A model generated the notes under the pieces. It saw nothing but the letters and a program-made list of their open reading frames with translations, was not told where the DNA came from and did no database searches. DNA of 64,000 bases from Kribbella capetownensis (GTDB lineage Bacteria; Actinomycetota; Actinomycetes; Propionibacteriales; Kribbellaceae): NCBI RefSeq assembly GCF_004331485.1, contig NZ_SJKD01000006.1:372001-436000 (forward strand), read 5' to 3'. A program made the position numbers and the translations under genes. This document shows positions 25,978 through 34,339 of the stretch, one piece after another. Numbering within the stretch: the first letter of the stretch is position 1; the number at the start of each line of letters is the position of its first letter.

Positions 25978-27135
25978 ATGAAGGTCGCCATCCTGACGCG
26001 TGAGTATCCTCCGGATGTGTACGGCGGGGCGGGGGTGCACGTGGACTTCCTGGTCCGCGAGCTGCGCCGGCTGCTGGACGTGGACGTGCACTGCATGGGC
26101 GAGCCACGGCTCGGCGCGACCGCGCACTCCGAGGACGACCCACGCATCCCGAACGCGAACCCGGCGCTGCGGATCCTGTCCACCGACCTGACCATGACGG
26201 CCGCGGTCGGCGACTCCCAGCTCGTCCATTCCCACACCTGGTACGCGAACATGGCCGGCCACTGGGCCAAGCTCCTGTACGACGTACCGCACGTGGTGAC
26301 CGCTCACTCGCTGGAGCCGCGCCGCCCGTGGAAGGCCGAGCAGCTCGGCGGCGGCTACCGCCTGTCCAGCTGGGCCGAGCGTACGGCGTACGAGGCGGCC
26401 GATGCTGTGGTCGCGGTGAGCAACGGCATGCGGGACGACGTACTGGACTGCTACCCGGCGATCGACCCGGCCAAGGTGCACGTGATCTCGAACGGGATCG
26501 ACGCCGACTTCTACCGGCCGGATCCGGCGACCAACGTGCTGGAGCGGCTGGGCGTCGACCTGAGCCGACCGTACGTGACGTTCGTCGGGCGGATCACCCG
26601 GCAGAAGGGCGTCCCGCACCTGCTCCGGGCCGGGCTGCGGCTGGACCCGTCGGTGCAGCTGGTGCTGCTCGCCGGTGCGGCTGACACGGTCGAGCTGAAG
26701 GTCGAGACGGACGCCCTGATCGACGACCTCAAGGCGGCCCGGGACGGCGTGTTCGTAGTCTCCGAGATGCTCCCGCGCGACGAGGTCCGGCAGGTGCTGA
26801 CGCACGCGCTCGCGTTCTGCTGCCCGTCGATCTACGAGCCACTCGGCATCGTCAACCTGGAGGCGATGGCGTGTCAGACCGCCGTCGTGGCCAGCGCGGT
26901 CGGTGGCATTCCCGAGGTGGTCGACGACGGCGTCACCGGCACCCTGGTCAGGTACGACGAAGACGACATCGACGCGTTCGAGCGGGACCTGGCGGCGGGG
27001 ATCAACGACCTGGTCGACAACCCGGCCAAGGCGACCACGATGGGCAAGGCGGGCCGCGACCGGGCGGTCTCGCAGTTCGGCTGGGACGCCGTCGCGGACC
27101 GGACCGTGCAGCTGTACACCAGCCTGCTGGGGTAG
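25978..27135 (+). CDS. glgA: GT4 glycogen/maltose-1-phosphate synthase
   Basis: This 385-residue GT-B glycosyltransferase starts with LTREYPPDVYGGAG and contains the EX7E motif in YEPLGIVNLEAM. It belongs to the short actinobacterial GT4 type (Rv1212c), not to the 470-residue GT5 GlgA of other bacteria. Mycobacterial members use ADP-glucose from GlgC to make alpha-maltose-1-phosphate (GlgM activity) as well as glucan, so either product is possible. Confidence 0.88.
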   Translation: MKVAILTREYPPDVYGGAGVHVDFLVRELRRLLDVDVHCMGEPRLGATAHSEDDPRIPNANPALRILSTDLTMTAAVGDSQLVHSHTWYANMAGHWAKLLYDVPHVVTAHSLEPRRPWKAEQLGGGYRLSSWAERTAYEAADAVVAVSNGMRDDVLDCYPAIDPAKVHVISNGIDADFYRPDPATNVLERLGVDLSRPYVTFVGRITRQKGVPHLLRAGLRLDPSVQLVLLAGAADTVELKVETDALIDDLKAARDGVFVVSEMLPRDEVRQVLTHALAFCCPSIYEPLGIVNLEAMACQTAVVASAVGGIPEVVDDGVTGTLVRYDEDDIDAFERDLAAGINDLVDNPAKATTMGKAGRDRAVSQFGWDAVADRTVQLYTSLLG

Positions 27136-27205
27136 GCGAAAGTCCACCTCCGGCCCGGGGCCGAGCACCCTCGTCGCACGCTCGGCCCGGCGGTTGGCTG
27201 GAGGC

Positions 27206-28450
27206 ATGACTTCACGGATGACCAAGACCGTTGCCGCCACTCTCGCCACCGCCGCCTTGCTCGCAGCGCCGATCTCGGCGTACGCCGCTGTCAGCCAACC
27301 GACGCTCTCGGAAGCGGCCGTCACCAGCGTCCACGCTCCGCGTGGTGCGCTCGTCTCGGCCGTCCCGGTCGCCCGGCTGACCGCGGCCCAGTTGGACGGC
27401 GCCGCGGCCGGGACCGGCTTCGTCGGTACGCCGGCGGCCAAGCACGACGTCACGGCGTACCGGTTGATCTATCGGACCGTCGACCCGAGCGGCCGGCCCA
27501 CCACCGCGAGCGGCCTCGTCGTCCTGCCCGACGGCCGCCACGGCGCGCTGACCGTCGCGGAGTACCTGCACGGCACGACCGCGACGAAGGCCTACGCGGC
27601 CTCCGTGTCCGAAGAGTCGACCGACCGGCTCGTCACCGCGCTCTTTGCCGGCCAGGGGCTGGTCGGGGTCGCGCCCGACTACCTCGGTCTCGGGCTCGGA
27701 CCGGGCGAGCACCCGTACATCGACACCAAGACCGAGACGAGCGCGTCCGCGGATCTGCTGCTGGCGGCTCGCACGTTCGCGTTGAGGCATGGAGTCCTCC
27801 TCAAACGCGACGTACTCGTCACCGGCTTCTCCCAGGGCGGCCGGGCCTCAGTTGCCTTGGGACGGGCGCTCAGCCGGGGTGAGGTCTCGACGTTCCGCCT
27901 CGGCGCTCTGCAGGGCGTGGCCGGGCCGTACGACCTGCAAGGGACCGAGTTGCCGGCCGCCTTCAACGGTGGGGTGGCGCCCGCGACCGCCGCGTTCTAT
28001 CTCGCCTACTTCACCACCGCGTGGAACCGGACCGTCGGCCTGTACGACGACCCGCGGGAGGCGTTCCAGGAGCCGTACGCGAGCACTGTCGAGGGCCTGT
28101 TCGACGGGACGCACCCGGACGAGGACATCGTTGCCGGACTCCCCGATTCCCCGCAGAAGCTGTTCACGCCGGCGTTCATCGAGCGGCTGAAGCACCCGAC
28201 TGGTCGCTACCTGCGCGCGTTGCAGTCGGCCGACCAGATCTGCCACGACTGGGCTCCGCGCGTGCCCGTCCACTTCTACAGCGGCACGAACGACACCGAC
28301 GTGGTGGCCGCCAACGCGGACGTCTGTGCTACCTCGCTGCGGGCTCGCGGCGCCACCGTCACCGTCCACTCGATGGGCGCGGTCGACCACGTGGGTACGG
28401 CGTTGGCGGCGTACCCGCAGATCGTGCGCGCCTTCAGTCACTGGGCCTAG
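27206..28450 (+). CDS. Secreted alpha/beta-hydrolase (lipase/esterase family)
   Basis: This 414-residue protein starts at ATG 27206 with a GAGG ribosome site. A signal peptide covers about 1-28 (cut after ISAYA). The nucleophile elbow is GFSQGG (about 213) and the catalytic His is probably in AVDHVGTA near the end. Layout and length match the secretory lipase group of actinobacteria (DUF3089/LIP-like prolyl or triacylglycerol hydrolases). The substrate is not clear. The 70-base gap after glgA contains a GC-rich stretch but no obvious terminator. Confidence 0.75.
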   Translation: MTSRMTKTVAATLATAALLAAPISAYAAVSQPTLSEAAVTSVHAPRGALVSAVPVARLTAAQLDGAAAGTGFVGTPAAKHDVTAYRLIYRTVDPSGRPTTASGLVVLPDGRHGALTVAEYLHGTTATKAYAASVSEESTDRLVTALFAGQGLVGVAPDYLGLGLGPGEHPYIDTKTETSASADLLLAARTFALRHGVLLKRDVLVTGFSQGGRASVALGRALSRGEVSTFRLGALQGVAGPYDLQGTELPAAFNGGVAPATAAFYLAYFTTAWNRTVGLYDDPREAFQEPYASTVEGLFDGTHPDEDIVAGLPDSPQKLFTPAFIERLKHPTGRYLRALQSADQICHDWAPRVPVHFYSGTNDTDVVAANADVCATSLRARGATVTVHSMGAVDHVGTALAAYPQIVRAFSHWA

Positions 28451-28462
28451 GTGCCTGATCGC

Positions 28463-28831
28463 GCTGCCCGGTCGTCTCATCGCCGGTCTGCTTGCCGGAC
28501 GCGACGAGGCTGCCGAGCAGGGCGAGCGACTCGACGTCCGGCGCGATGACGACGACGTGGTCGACTTCCGCGCCGACGAGAACATCGGGTTCGCGTCGTT
28601 CTGCCCGCTCGGTGGCTTCAGCCCGCTGCAGTCCGAGACCCTCGCCAAGGTCGCCGCCCGCCTGAACGCCTCACCTCAGCAGGTCGCCCTGGCCTGGCTC
28701 CTGCAGCGCTCCACCACCAGCATCGTCATCCCCGGCACGTCCTCGCTCACCCACCTCCGCGAAACATCGCCGCCCGCGACCTCACACTCCCCACCGAAGC
28801 CATCACCGAACTCAACCCGATCGGTGGCTGA
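28463..28831 (+). pseudogene. Decayed aldo/keto reductase fragment
   Basis: Only the C-terminal third of an aldo/keto reductase remains. The frame reads DENIGFASFCPLGG, then TLAKVAARLNASPQQVALAW and STTSIVIPGTSS, the normal order of this family. After THLRE a base is missing in the run GAAAC at about 28761-28765. In the next frame the expected ending NIAARDLTLPTEAITEL continues to a stop at 28831. The N-terminal barrel and catalytic Tyr/Lys are gone. Confidence 0.72.
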
Positions 28832-28837
28832 CAGCGC

Positions 28838-30355
28838 TCAGCCGATGCCGGAGGTTGGGGTTTCGGAGGTGAGCCAGGTGGTGAGGAGGCGGGCGCCGGC
28901 GCCGGTCGCGCCGACGGAGTACTCGAAGCGATCGGCCGGAGACTCCGCGATCGACGACAGGTCGAGGTGGGCCCACGGGATGTCGCCCGCGAACGCCTTC
29001 AGGAACAGGGCCGCCGTGATCGACCCCGGGCCCTTCGAGCTGTTCACCGAGTCGGCGATCGGCGTCGAGATGAGCTCCTGGTACTGCTCGGCCAGCGGCA
29101 TCCGCCACAGTTCCTCACCCGACACGCGGCCGGCGTCGGCGAGGTTGTCGGCGAGCGCGTCGTCGGTCGCGAACAGACCGCCGTACAGCATCGAGCCGAG
29201 CGACACCTTGATCGCGCCGGTCAGCGTGGCGATGTCGACGATCGCGTCCGGCTTCAGCTCCTTGACCGCGTAGGCGAGGCCGTCAGCCATCACCAGGCGG
29301 CCCTCGGCGTCGGTGTTCTTCACCTCGGTGGTGCGGCCGCCGTAGTGCCGGATCACGTCGTCCGGGCGGTACGCCGTCCCGGACGGCATGTTCTCGGCGG
29401 AGCAGATCAGGCCGGTGACCCGCACGTTCGCGCCGAGCTCGCGCAGTGCCGACATCGTCGCCATCACGGAACCGCCGCCGGTCATGTCCCGCTTCATCGA
29501 CACCATGCCCTCGCGCGGCTTCAGCGACAGGCCGCCGGTGTCGTAGGTGATGCCCTTGCCGACCAGGACGACGTACGGCGTCTTCTTGGTCGCGCCGGCC
29601 GGCACGTAGTCGAGCCGGATGAACCGCGGCGGCCGGGTCGACCCCTTGCCGACCGCGAGGATGCCGCCGAAGCCGTCGGCGGCCAGCTGCTTCTCGTCCC
29701 AGACGGTGACCTCGAGACCGGACGACGCGGCCAGCTCGGTCGAGCGGGCAGCCATCCAGGACGGGTCCTTCTCGTTCGACGGGGTGATCGCGAACTGCCG
29801 CGCCACCCACCCGGTCCGCCCGAGCACGATGCCGCGATCGAGCACCGTCTGCCGCTCCGACGCGGACCCGTCGGTCAGCGTCACCCGGCCGACCACGGGC
29901 TTGCCCGTGTCAACCGTCTTCTGGGTGTAGCTGAACGATCCGAGGACGACGCCCTCCGCGACCGCCTGCAGCGTCGCGTCATCGATGCCCTCGGCAACGA
30001 CCGCGGTGAGCTCGTCCTTGCCGCGGCCGAATCTCGCGATCGCGGCCCCGGCGTGTCGCAGGTCCTTGGCGCTGCCGTCGCCGGCGCCCACCAGCAGCAC
30101 CTCGGTCACCTCGCCGGTCAGCAGCGGATAGCTCGCGGTGGCCCCGGCGGTCGGGCTGAAGCCGGTCGCCTGCTGCACCTCGTAGAGGCGATCGAGATCG
30201 ACTCCGAGCCGCTCACCCGCCTCTTTGGCGGCCGCGGGCAGACCGCCCTCGCCGACCACGATCACCCAGGTCGGGGCGCCGTGCACGGGCAGACCGGGCT
30301 GCCAGGACACGGCCGGAAGAGTCGGGAAGGTGAACGTGTTGCTGCGGCGAGCCAC
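28838..30355 (-). CDS. pepA: Leucyl aminopeptidase (M17)
   Basis: I place the start at GTG 30355, with GAGG eight bases upstream, giving 505 residues; the open frame extends to a TTG at 30409 with no ribosome site. The M17 catalytic domain is complete: GKGITYDTGG with the metal Lys/Asp, MKRDMTGGGSV, and the NTDAEGRLVM signature containing metal Asp/Glu and the catalytic Arg. It is a cytoplasmic hexameric aminopeptidase for peptide turnover. The stop lies seven bases from the aldo/keto reductase remnant. Confidence 0.92.
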   Translation of the reverse strand: MARRSNTFTFPTLPAVSWQPGLPVHGAPTWVIVVGEGGLPAAAKEAGERLGVDLDRLYEVQQATGFSPTAGATASYPLLTGEVTEVLLVGAGDGSAKDLRHAGAAIARFGRGKDELTAVVAEGIDDATLQAVAEGVVLGSFSYTQKTVDTGKPVVGRVTLTDGSASERQTVLDRGIVLGRTGWVARQFAITPSNEKDPSWMAARSTELAASSGLEVTVWDEKQLAADGFGGILAVGKGSTRPPRFIRLDYVPAGATKKTPYVVLVGKGITYDTGGLSLKPREGMVSMKRDMTGGGSVMATMSALRELGANVRVTGLICSAENMPSGTAYRPDDVIRHYGGRTTEVKNTDAEGRLVMADGLAYAVKELKPDAIVDIATLTGAIKVSLGSMLYGGLFATDDALADNLADAGRVSGEELWRMPLAEQYQELISTPIADSVNSSKGPGSITAALFLKAFAGDIPWAHLDLSSIAESPADRFEYSVGATGAGARLLTTWLTSETPTSGIG

Positions 30356-30416
30356 TAGGAGGACCTCACTGGTTTGATCAAATGTGGGGACTGCATTGTC
30401 CGGGGCCAACCGTAAC

Positions 30417-30454
30417 GACCCCGGCCGGTGCCCGAAAAGGCACCCACCGGGGTC
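30417..30454 (-). terminator. Hairpin terminator after the DUF3117 gene
   Basis: GACCCCGG (30417-30424) and CCGGGGTC (30447-30454) close a stem that continues with GTGCC/GGCAC around a small A-rich loop. It lies downstream of the minus-strand DUF3117 gene. There is no T-run, as is common in actinobacteria. Confidence 0.6.
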
Positions 30455-30497
30455 GATGAAATTGGCAGAGGTACGGAAGGCACCTCGAGGGATCCGC

Positions 30498-30665
30498 TCA
30501 GCCGACGACGGCCTTGAGCGCGTTGCCGAGTTCGGTCGCTTCGTCGGCGTTCAGCTCGACGACCAGCCGGCCGCCGCCCTCGAGCGGAACCCGCATCACG
30601 ATCCCGCGGCCCTCCTTGGTGACCTCGAGCGGACCATCGCCCGTCCGCGGCTTCATCGCCGCCAT
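30498..30665 (-). CDS. DUF3117 family protein
   Basis: This 55-residue protein (MAAMKPRTGDGPLEVTKEGR start, ending LGNALKAVVG) is the small actinobacteria-wide DUF3117 family, counterpart of Rv1211. ATG 30665 follows a GGAAGGGG ribosome site. The sequence is mostly beta-strand and conserved with no catalytic residues. Its function is unknown. It stays in the same position between tag and glgA as in mycobacteria. Confidence 0.85.
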   Translation of the reverse strand: MAAMKPRTGDGPLEVTKEGRGIVMRVPLEGGGRLVVELNADEATELGNALKAVVG

Positions 30666-30830
30666 GCGCGCACCCCTTCCCAGTGTCGGTGTTGAGCGAC
30701 GACACCGCGCGGGGAACCGTCGCCGGCGCCGTTGCGGTGATGCGCCGTCGGCGCGTATCGCAGTGTGTATCGCAACCATTATCCCCGATCACAGGCCAGA
30801 GCCGTGCACCATACGGCAGACTCAAGTCTT

Positions 30831-31646
30831 GTGCACGCCCGTTCAGCCCTTTTCGACCTGTACGGCGACCATCTGCGCGCCCGCGGCGCGCGAGCCCCGG
30901 TCGCCGCGCTGGTCCGGCTGCTCGCGCCGCTCGGCGTCCATCCGCCGGCGGTGCGTACCGCTGTGTCCCGGATGGTCCGGCAGGGCTGGCTGGAGCCGGT
31001 CCGGATCGACGGACAACCCGGCTACGCACTGACCTCCCGGGCGCGTCGCCGCCTCGACGACGCCGCCGCCCGGATCTACCGGACCAGCCCCGACGGCACC
31101 GGTCCGGCCGGTACGAACGGCTCCTCCGGCTGGGATCAGCACTGGCATCTCGGCATCCTCCGCGAGGTCCCGAACGCGCGCCGCCGCGATCAGCTCGCGA
31201 GCCAACTCGCCTTCCTGGGTTGGGCTCCGCTGTCCGACGGCGCCTGGGTCGGGCTGCGCAACGACGCCGAGGTGGACCAGATCCTCGGTGTGGAAGGGAT
31301 CGCCGCGGATCGGTTCCGCGCACCCGTCGACGCCGGTGCCGTCGAGTTCGCCCGCCGGGTCTGGAAACTGGACGAACTCGGCGCGTCGTACGACGCCTGG
31401 CTGATCGAGGCGAAGGTCCTGGTGGACAGCGCCGGCGACGACACCACCGACGAGCAGGCGTTCGCCGTACGGTCGGAACTGGTGCACGAATGGCGCAAGT
31501 TCCTGTTCCTCGACCCGGGGCTTCCGGGTGAGCTGCTGCCCGATGACTGGGCCGGAACGCGGGCCGCAGCATACTTCGATTTCCACGCCGAACGACTGAG
31601 CCCCGCGGCCGGGCGTTTCGTCGACGACTGCCTGACACTGCACTGA
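30831..31646 (+). CDS. PaaX-family transcriptional repressor
   Basis: This 271-residue protein starts at GTG 30831. An N-terminal winged helix (ARSALFDLYGDHL, then VRTAVSRMVRQGWLEP) is followed by the PaaX central domain and a C-terminal region. PaaX proteins bind aryl-CoA ligands. The crotonase gene starts 33 bases downstream on the same strand, so the repressor probably controls this small operon. No GNTR-like or metabolite motif identifies the inducer. Confidence 0.85.
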   Translation: MHARSALFDLYGDHLRARGARAPVAALVRLLAPLGVHPPAVRTAVSRMVRQGWLEPVRIDGQPGYALTSRARRRLDDAAARIYRTSPDGTGPAGTNGSSGWDQHWHLGILREVPNARRRDQLASQLAFLGWAPLSDGAWVGLRNDAEVDQILGVEGIAADRFRAPVDAGAVEFARRVWKLDELGASYDAWLIEAKVLVDSAGDDTTDEQAFAVRSELVHEWRKFLFLDPGLPGELLPDDWAGTRAAAYFDFHAERLSPAAGRFVDDCLTLH

Positions 31647-31679
31647 AATTCCTCACCGATTGTCAAGGAGCTGACCACG

Positions 31680-32471
31680 ATGAGTGACTCCGTCACCTAC
31701 ACCGTCACCGACGGCGTAGCCACCATCACCCTGAACCGGCCCGACGCGATGAACTCGCTCGACACGCCGACCAAGGTTCTGCTCCGCGACACCGTCCGGG
31801 CCGCCGCCGAGGACACCGCCGTACGCGTCGTCGTACTCACCGGGACCGGACGGGCGTTCTGCGTCGGCCAGGACCTGAAGGAACACATCGGTCTCCTGCA
31901 GGCGAACGACACGGCCGCCCTCTGGAGCACGGTGCCCGACCACTACGCCCCCATCGCCCTCGCCCTCGCCGAGATGCCGAAGCCGGTCATCGCGTCGGTG
32001 AACGGCGTCGCGGCCGGCGCCGGCGCGTCGATGGCGTTCGCGTGTGACTTCCGGGTGGTTGCTGACACAGCCGGCTTCAACCTCGCCTTCACCGGCATCG
32101 CACTGTCCTGCGACACCGGCATCTCGTGGACCCTCCCGCGTTTGATCGGGCACGCCAAGGCTGTGGAGTTGCTGTACTTCCCTCGAACGATCCCCGCCAC
32201 CGAAGCCCTCGATCTCGGGCTGGCCACGTCGGTCGTCCCCGCCGCTGATCTCACGTCCGCCACGGCTGAGCTCGCCACCAAGCTGGCTCATGGGCCGACG
32301 GTCGCGTACGGCGCTGTGCGGCAGTCGCTCGGGTACTCGGCGACGCATACGTTGGCCGAGTCCTTGGTGTACGAAGCGGGCAAGATGCAACAAACCGGCG
32401 ACACCGAAGACCACCACAACGCAGTCGCCGCCTTCGTCGCCAAGCAGAAACCCACCTTCACGGGCCGCTGA
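31680..32471 (+). CDS. Enoyl-CoA hydratase/isomerase (PaaG-like crotonase)
   Basis: This 263-residue crotonase has the oxyanion-hole segment GVAAGAGASMAFACD and the usual ITLNRPDAMNSLD beginning. The region ALSCDTGISWTLPR has an Asp where hydratases have a catalytic Glu, as in PaaG-type isomerases that act on ring-epoxide CoA esters. Pairing with a PaaX regulator suggests an aromatic acyl-CoA substrate. AAGGAG is a clear ribosome site. The remaining phenylacetate genes are not in the window. Confidence 0.82.
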   Translation: MSDSVTYTVTDGVATITLNRPDAMNSLDTPTKVLLRDTVRAAAEDTAVRVVVLTGTGRAFCVGQDLKEHIGLLQANDTAALWSTVPDHYAPIALALAEMPKPVIASVNGVAAGAGASMAFACDFRVVADTAGFNLAFTGIALSCDTGISWTLPRLIGHAKAVELLYFPRTIPATEALDLGLATSVVPAADLTSATAELATKLAHGPTVAYGAVRQSLGYSATHTLAESLVYEAGKMQQTGDTEDHHNAVAAFVAKQKPTFTGR

Positions 32472-32481
32472 GGTTGGTTGG

Positions 32482-32959
32482 TCAGCCCCACGCGGCGGCT
32501 ACGCGCGCTCCTGCCGTCGCGTGCTGGCCGTCGCTCCCACCCGCCCCCTTCCTTGCTTACGCCGGGACTCCTTCGTCGCCAGGCTTGTTGACCGCATCGG
32601 CGTACTGCTGAGCCAGCGCATCACCCAAACGACTGTTATCGAACTGCAGATCGGACACCGCATTCGGCGAGAGGGCGCGGATTGTTGGTTGCCCCAACGC
32701 TTCGGCTACGCGGACTCGTACATCGCGTGCTCGCACGGCTCTCGGCCAGCCGTTGTTTGCATCGGCAACCGCACCATGCGCATCACGCCGGCACGAACCA
32801 CTCGCGTCCACGGTGTGCTGGGAATCCACGTACTGGCGACACCACAGTGCAGTCGCAAGCCGGGGTACGAAGGAGTCCCAGCGCGAGCAAAGAACGAGGC
32901 GGTGGGAGCGGCTGCGAGAACTCGACGGAAGGAGCGCGCGTGGCTGTCGCGGGGGCTGA
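32482..32959. repeat. Imperfect inverted repeat pair, about 103 bases per arm
   Basis: The left arm (32482-32587) and right arm (32856-32959) are reverse complements at roughly 75-80 percent. They share blocks such as ACGCGCGCTCCT, CGCTCCCAC and GGGACTCCTTCG. They enclose about 270 bases with no convincing gene. Together with a hairpin GGGCTCCCCG/CGGGGAGCCC (32970-33036) they fill much of the 861-base gap between convergent genes (32472-33332). A decayed mobile element or a large structured RNA are both possible. Confidence 0.65.
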
Positions 32960-33054
32960 AAAGTTTGGTGGGCTCCCCGGCCGCGTTCCGGCCGGGCGAG
33001 TCACGGCCGGACAACCACCTGACAGTCGGGGAGCCCGGAATCACCTCATCACGT

Positions 33055-33285
33055 TCAGTGCCCGGAGCACAACTCGTTCAGCCGTTTGTGTTCCAAATTG
33101 GCCCAGATCCCTTCCACCACAGGCGTTTCCGGCCAATCGTGCCATTGCACGCGCCAGCTGCATGGCGCAAAGTACGGATGCAGCTGCACGTGCATCGAGG
33201 GCTTGCGACCACCGGTCAACGCCCACCGCAACCCATCAGTCAGTGCCCACAAACCGCTGCGCTGTGGTGGATCAGCACGCGCCAC
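33055..33285 (-). CDS. Possible small hypothetical protein
   Basis: From GTG 33285 a 76-residue frame ends at 33055. It is rich in Trp and His (HVQLHPYFAPCSWRVQW, WHDWPETPVVEG), quite unlike a random GC-rich frame, and the DNA is less GC-rich than its neighbours. No family is recognised and no ribosome site is obvious. It could be the remnant of a transferred gene, or noncoding. It lies just downstream of tag. Confidence 0.25.
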   Translation of the reverse strand: MARADPPQRSGLWALTDGLRWALTGGRKPSMHVQLHPYFAPCSWRVQWHDWPETPVVEGIWANLEHKRLNELCSGH

Positions 33286-33332
33286 AAACGAGTGCAGGCG
33301 ATCTGGTTTCGGCGTGTTGTGGTCGGGGAGGA

Positions 33333-33893
33333 TCAACGGGCGATGCAGGTTGAGAGGTGGTCGTTGACGATGCCGCTGGCTTGCATCAGGGCGTAGGCCG
33401 TGGTCGGGCCGACGAACACGAATCCCTTTTTCTTCAGGGCTTTCGACATCGCGACGGACTCTGGCGTCGTGGCCGGCACATCGCCCAATGTCTTCGGTGC
33501 CGGCCGGTTGGCAGGCTGGAACGACCACAGGAGTTCGGTGAACTCGCCGTCGTCCAGCTCCAGCAGCGCACGTGCGTTGGAGATGGTCGCGTTGATCTTC
33601 AGGCGATTCCGGACTATCCCGGGATCGGCCATCAAGCGGTCGAAGTCGTCGGTGCCGTACTTCGCGATCACCTCTGGATCGAAGTGCGCGAACGCGGCCC
33701 GGAAGTTCTCCCGCTTGCGCAGGATGGTGATCCACGACAGTCCGGACTGGAACCCTTCCAGCGTCATCCGCTCGAACAGTCCCCGGTCGTCGCGGATCTC
33801 CTTGCCCCACTCGTTGTCGTGGTACTCGATGTACTCCGGCGCGGAGGTCGCCCACCCGCACCGCGGCGCCCCGTCCGGCCCGATCACCGTCAT
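33333..33893 (-). CDS. tag: DNA-3-methyladenine glycosylase I
   Basis: This 186-residue protein starts at ATG 33893, overlapping the SRPBCC gene stop by four bases. It begins RCGWATSAPEYIEYHDNEWG and has the helix-hairpin-helix region GLSWITILRKRENFRAAF and the C-terminal NDHLSTC, which supply the Tag zinc ligands (Cys and His early, His and Cys late). It excises 3-methyladenine from DNA. It is the counterpart of Rv1210. Confidence 0.93.
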   Translation of the reverse strand: MTVIGPDGAPRCGWATSAPEYIEYHDNEWGKEIRDDRGLFERMTLEGFQSGLSWITILRKRENFRAAFAHFDPEVIAKYGTDDFDRLMADPGIVRNRLKINATISNARALLELDDGEFTELLWSFQPANRPAPKTLGDVPATTPESVAMSKALKKKGFVFVGPTTAYALMQASGIVNDHLSTCIAR

Positions 33894-34339
33894 CGCGCGA
33901 CCTCCCGCACCAACCGCCGCAACGAGATCCGCATCAGCACCTCGAACGCCGGCCGCACCACCGGCCACCCCATCCGACCGACCTTCCCCAAGGGCGGTAC
34001 GACGTCCTCCGCCCACGTGAAGGTGCTGCCGACGCCGGTCGGAACGATCGAGAAGGTCCCGGTGCCGGCGACGACGGTGCCGAGGTGTTTCACCGTGCAC
34101 TCGCGCGGAGGATCCCAGTGTGTGATGACCATGTCGTCAGTGAACCCGATGCCACCGACAGAAGTGCGCGCCGCGATCCCGCCGCCGACACCCTCGCCGT
34201 CGTGCTCGGTCGCCCAGACGCGGGTCAGCAGCATCCATCGCGATTGTCGCTCCCAGTCGATCGCGGCATCCCAGGCTGCCTGCGGACTCAAGGACAGATA
34301 GACCGAGGCTTCCGCGTGGCAGTTCCCGTCGGAGTTCAT
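33890..34339 (-). CDS. SRPBCC/START-like ligand-binding protein
   Basis: This 149-residue protein has the polyketide-cyclase/SRPBCC pattern: a SVYLSLSPQAAWDAAIDW beginning and hydrophobic strands forming a lipid-type cavity. No catalytic motif is visible. It is sandwiched by overlaps: its ATG shares one base with the stop of the DivIVA-domain gene and its stop overlaps the tag start. Co-translation with tag and the DivIVA gene is thus likely; its ligand is unknown. Confidence 0.75.
   Translation of the reverse strand: MNSDGNCHAEASVYLSLSPQAAWDAAIDWERQSRWMLLTRVWATEHDGEGVGGGIAARTSVGGIGFTDDMVITHWDPPRECTVKHLGTVVAGTGTFSIVPTGVGSTFTWAEDVVPPLGKVGRMGWPVVRPAFEVLMRISLRRLVREVAR

Noticed and set aside
32290..33396. 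Plus-strand open frame continuing past the crotonase gene
   Set aside because: It runs through the inverted repeats with no codon bias or domain; treated as noncoding.
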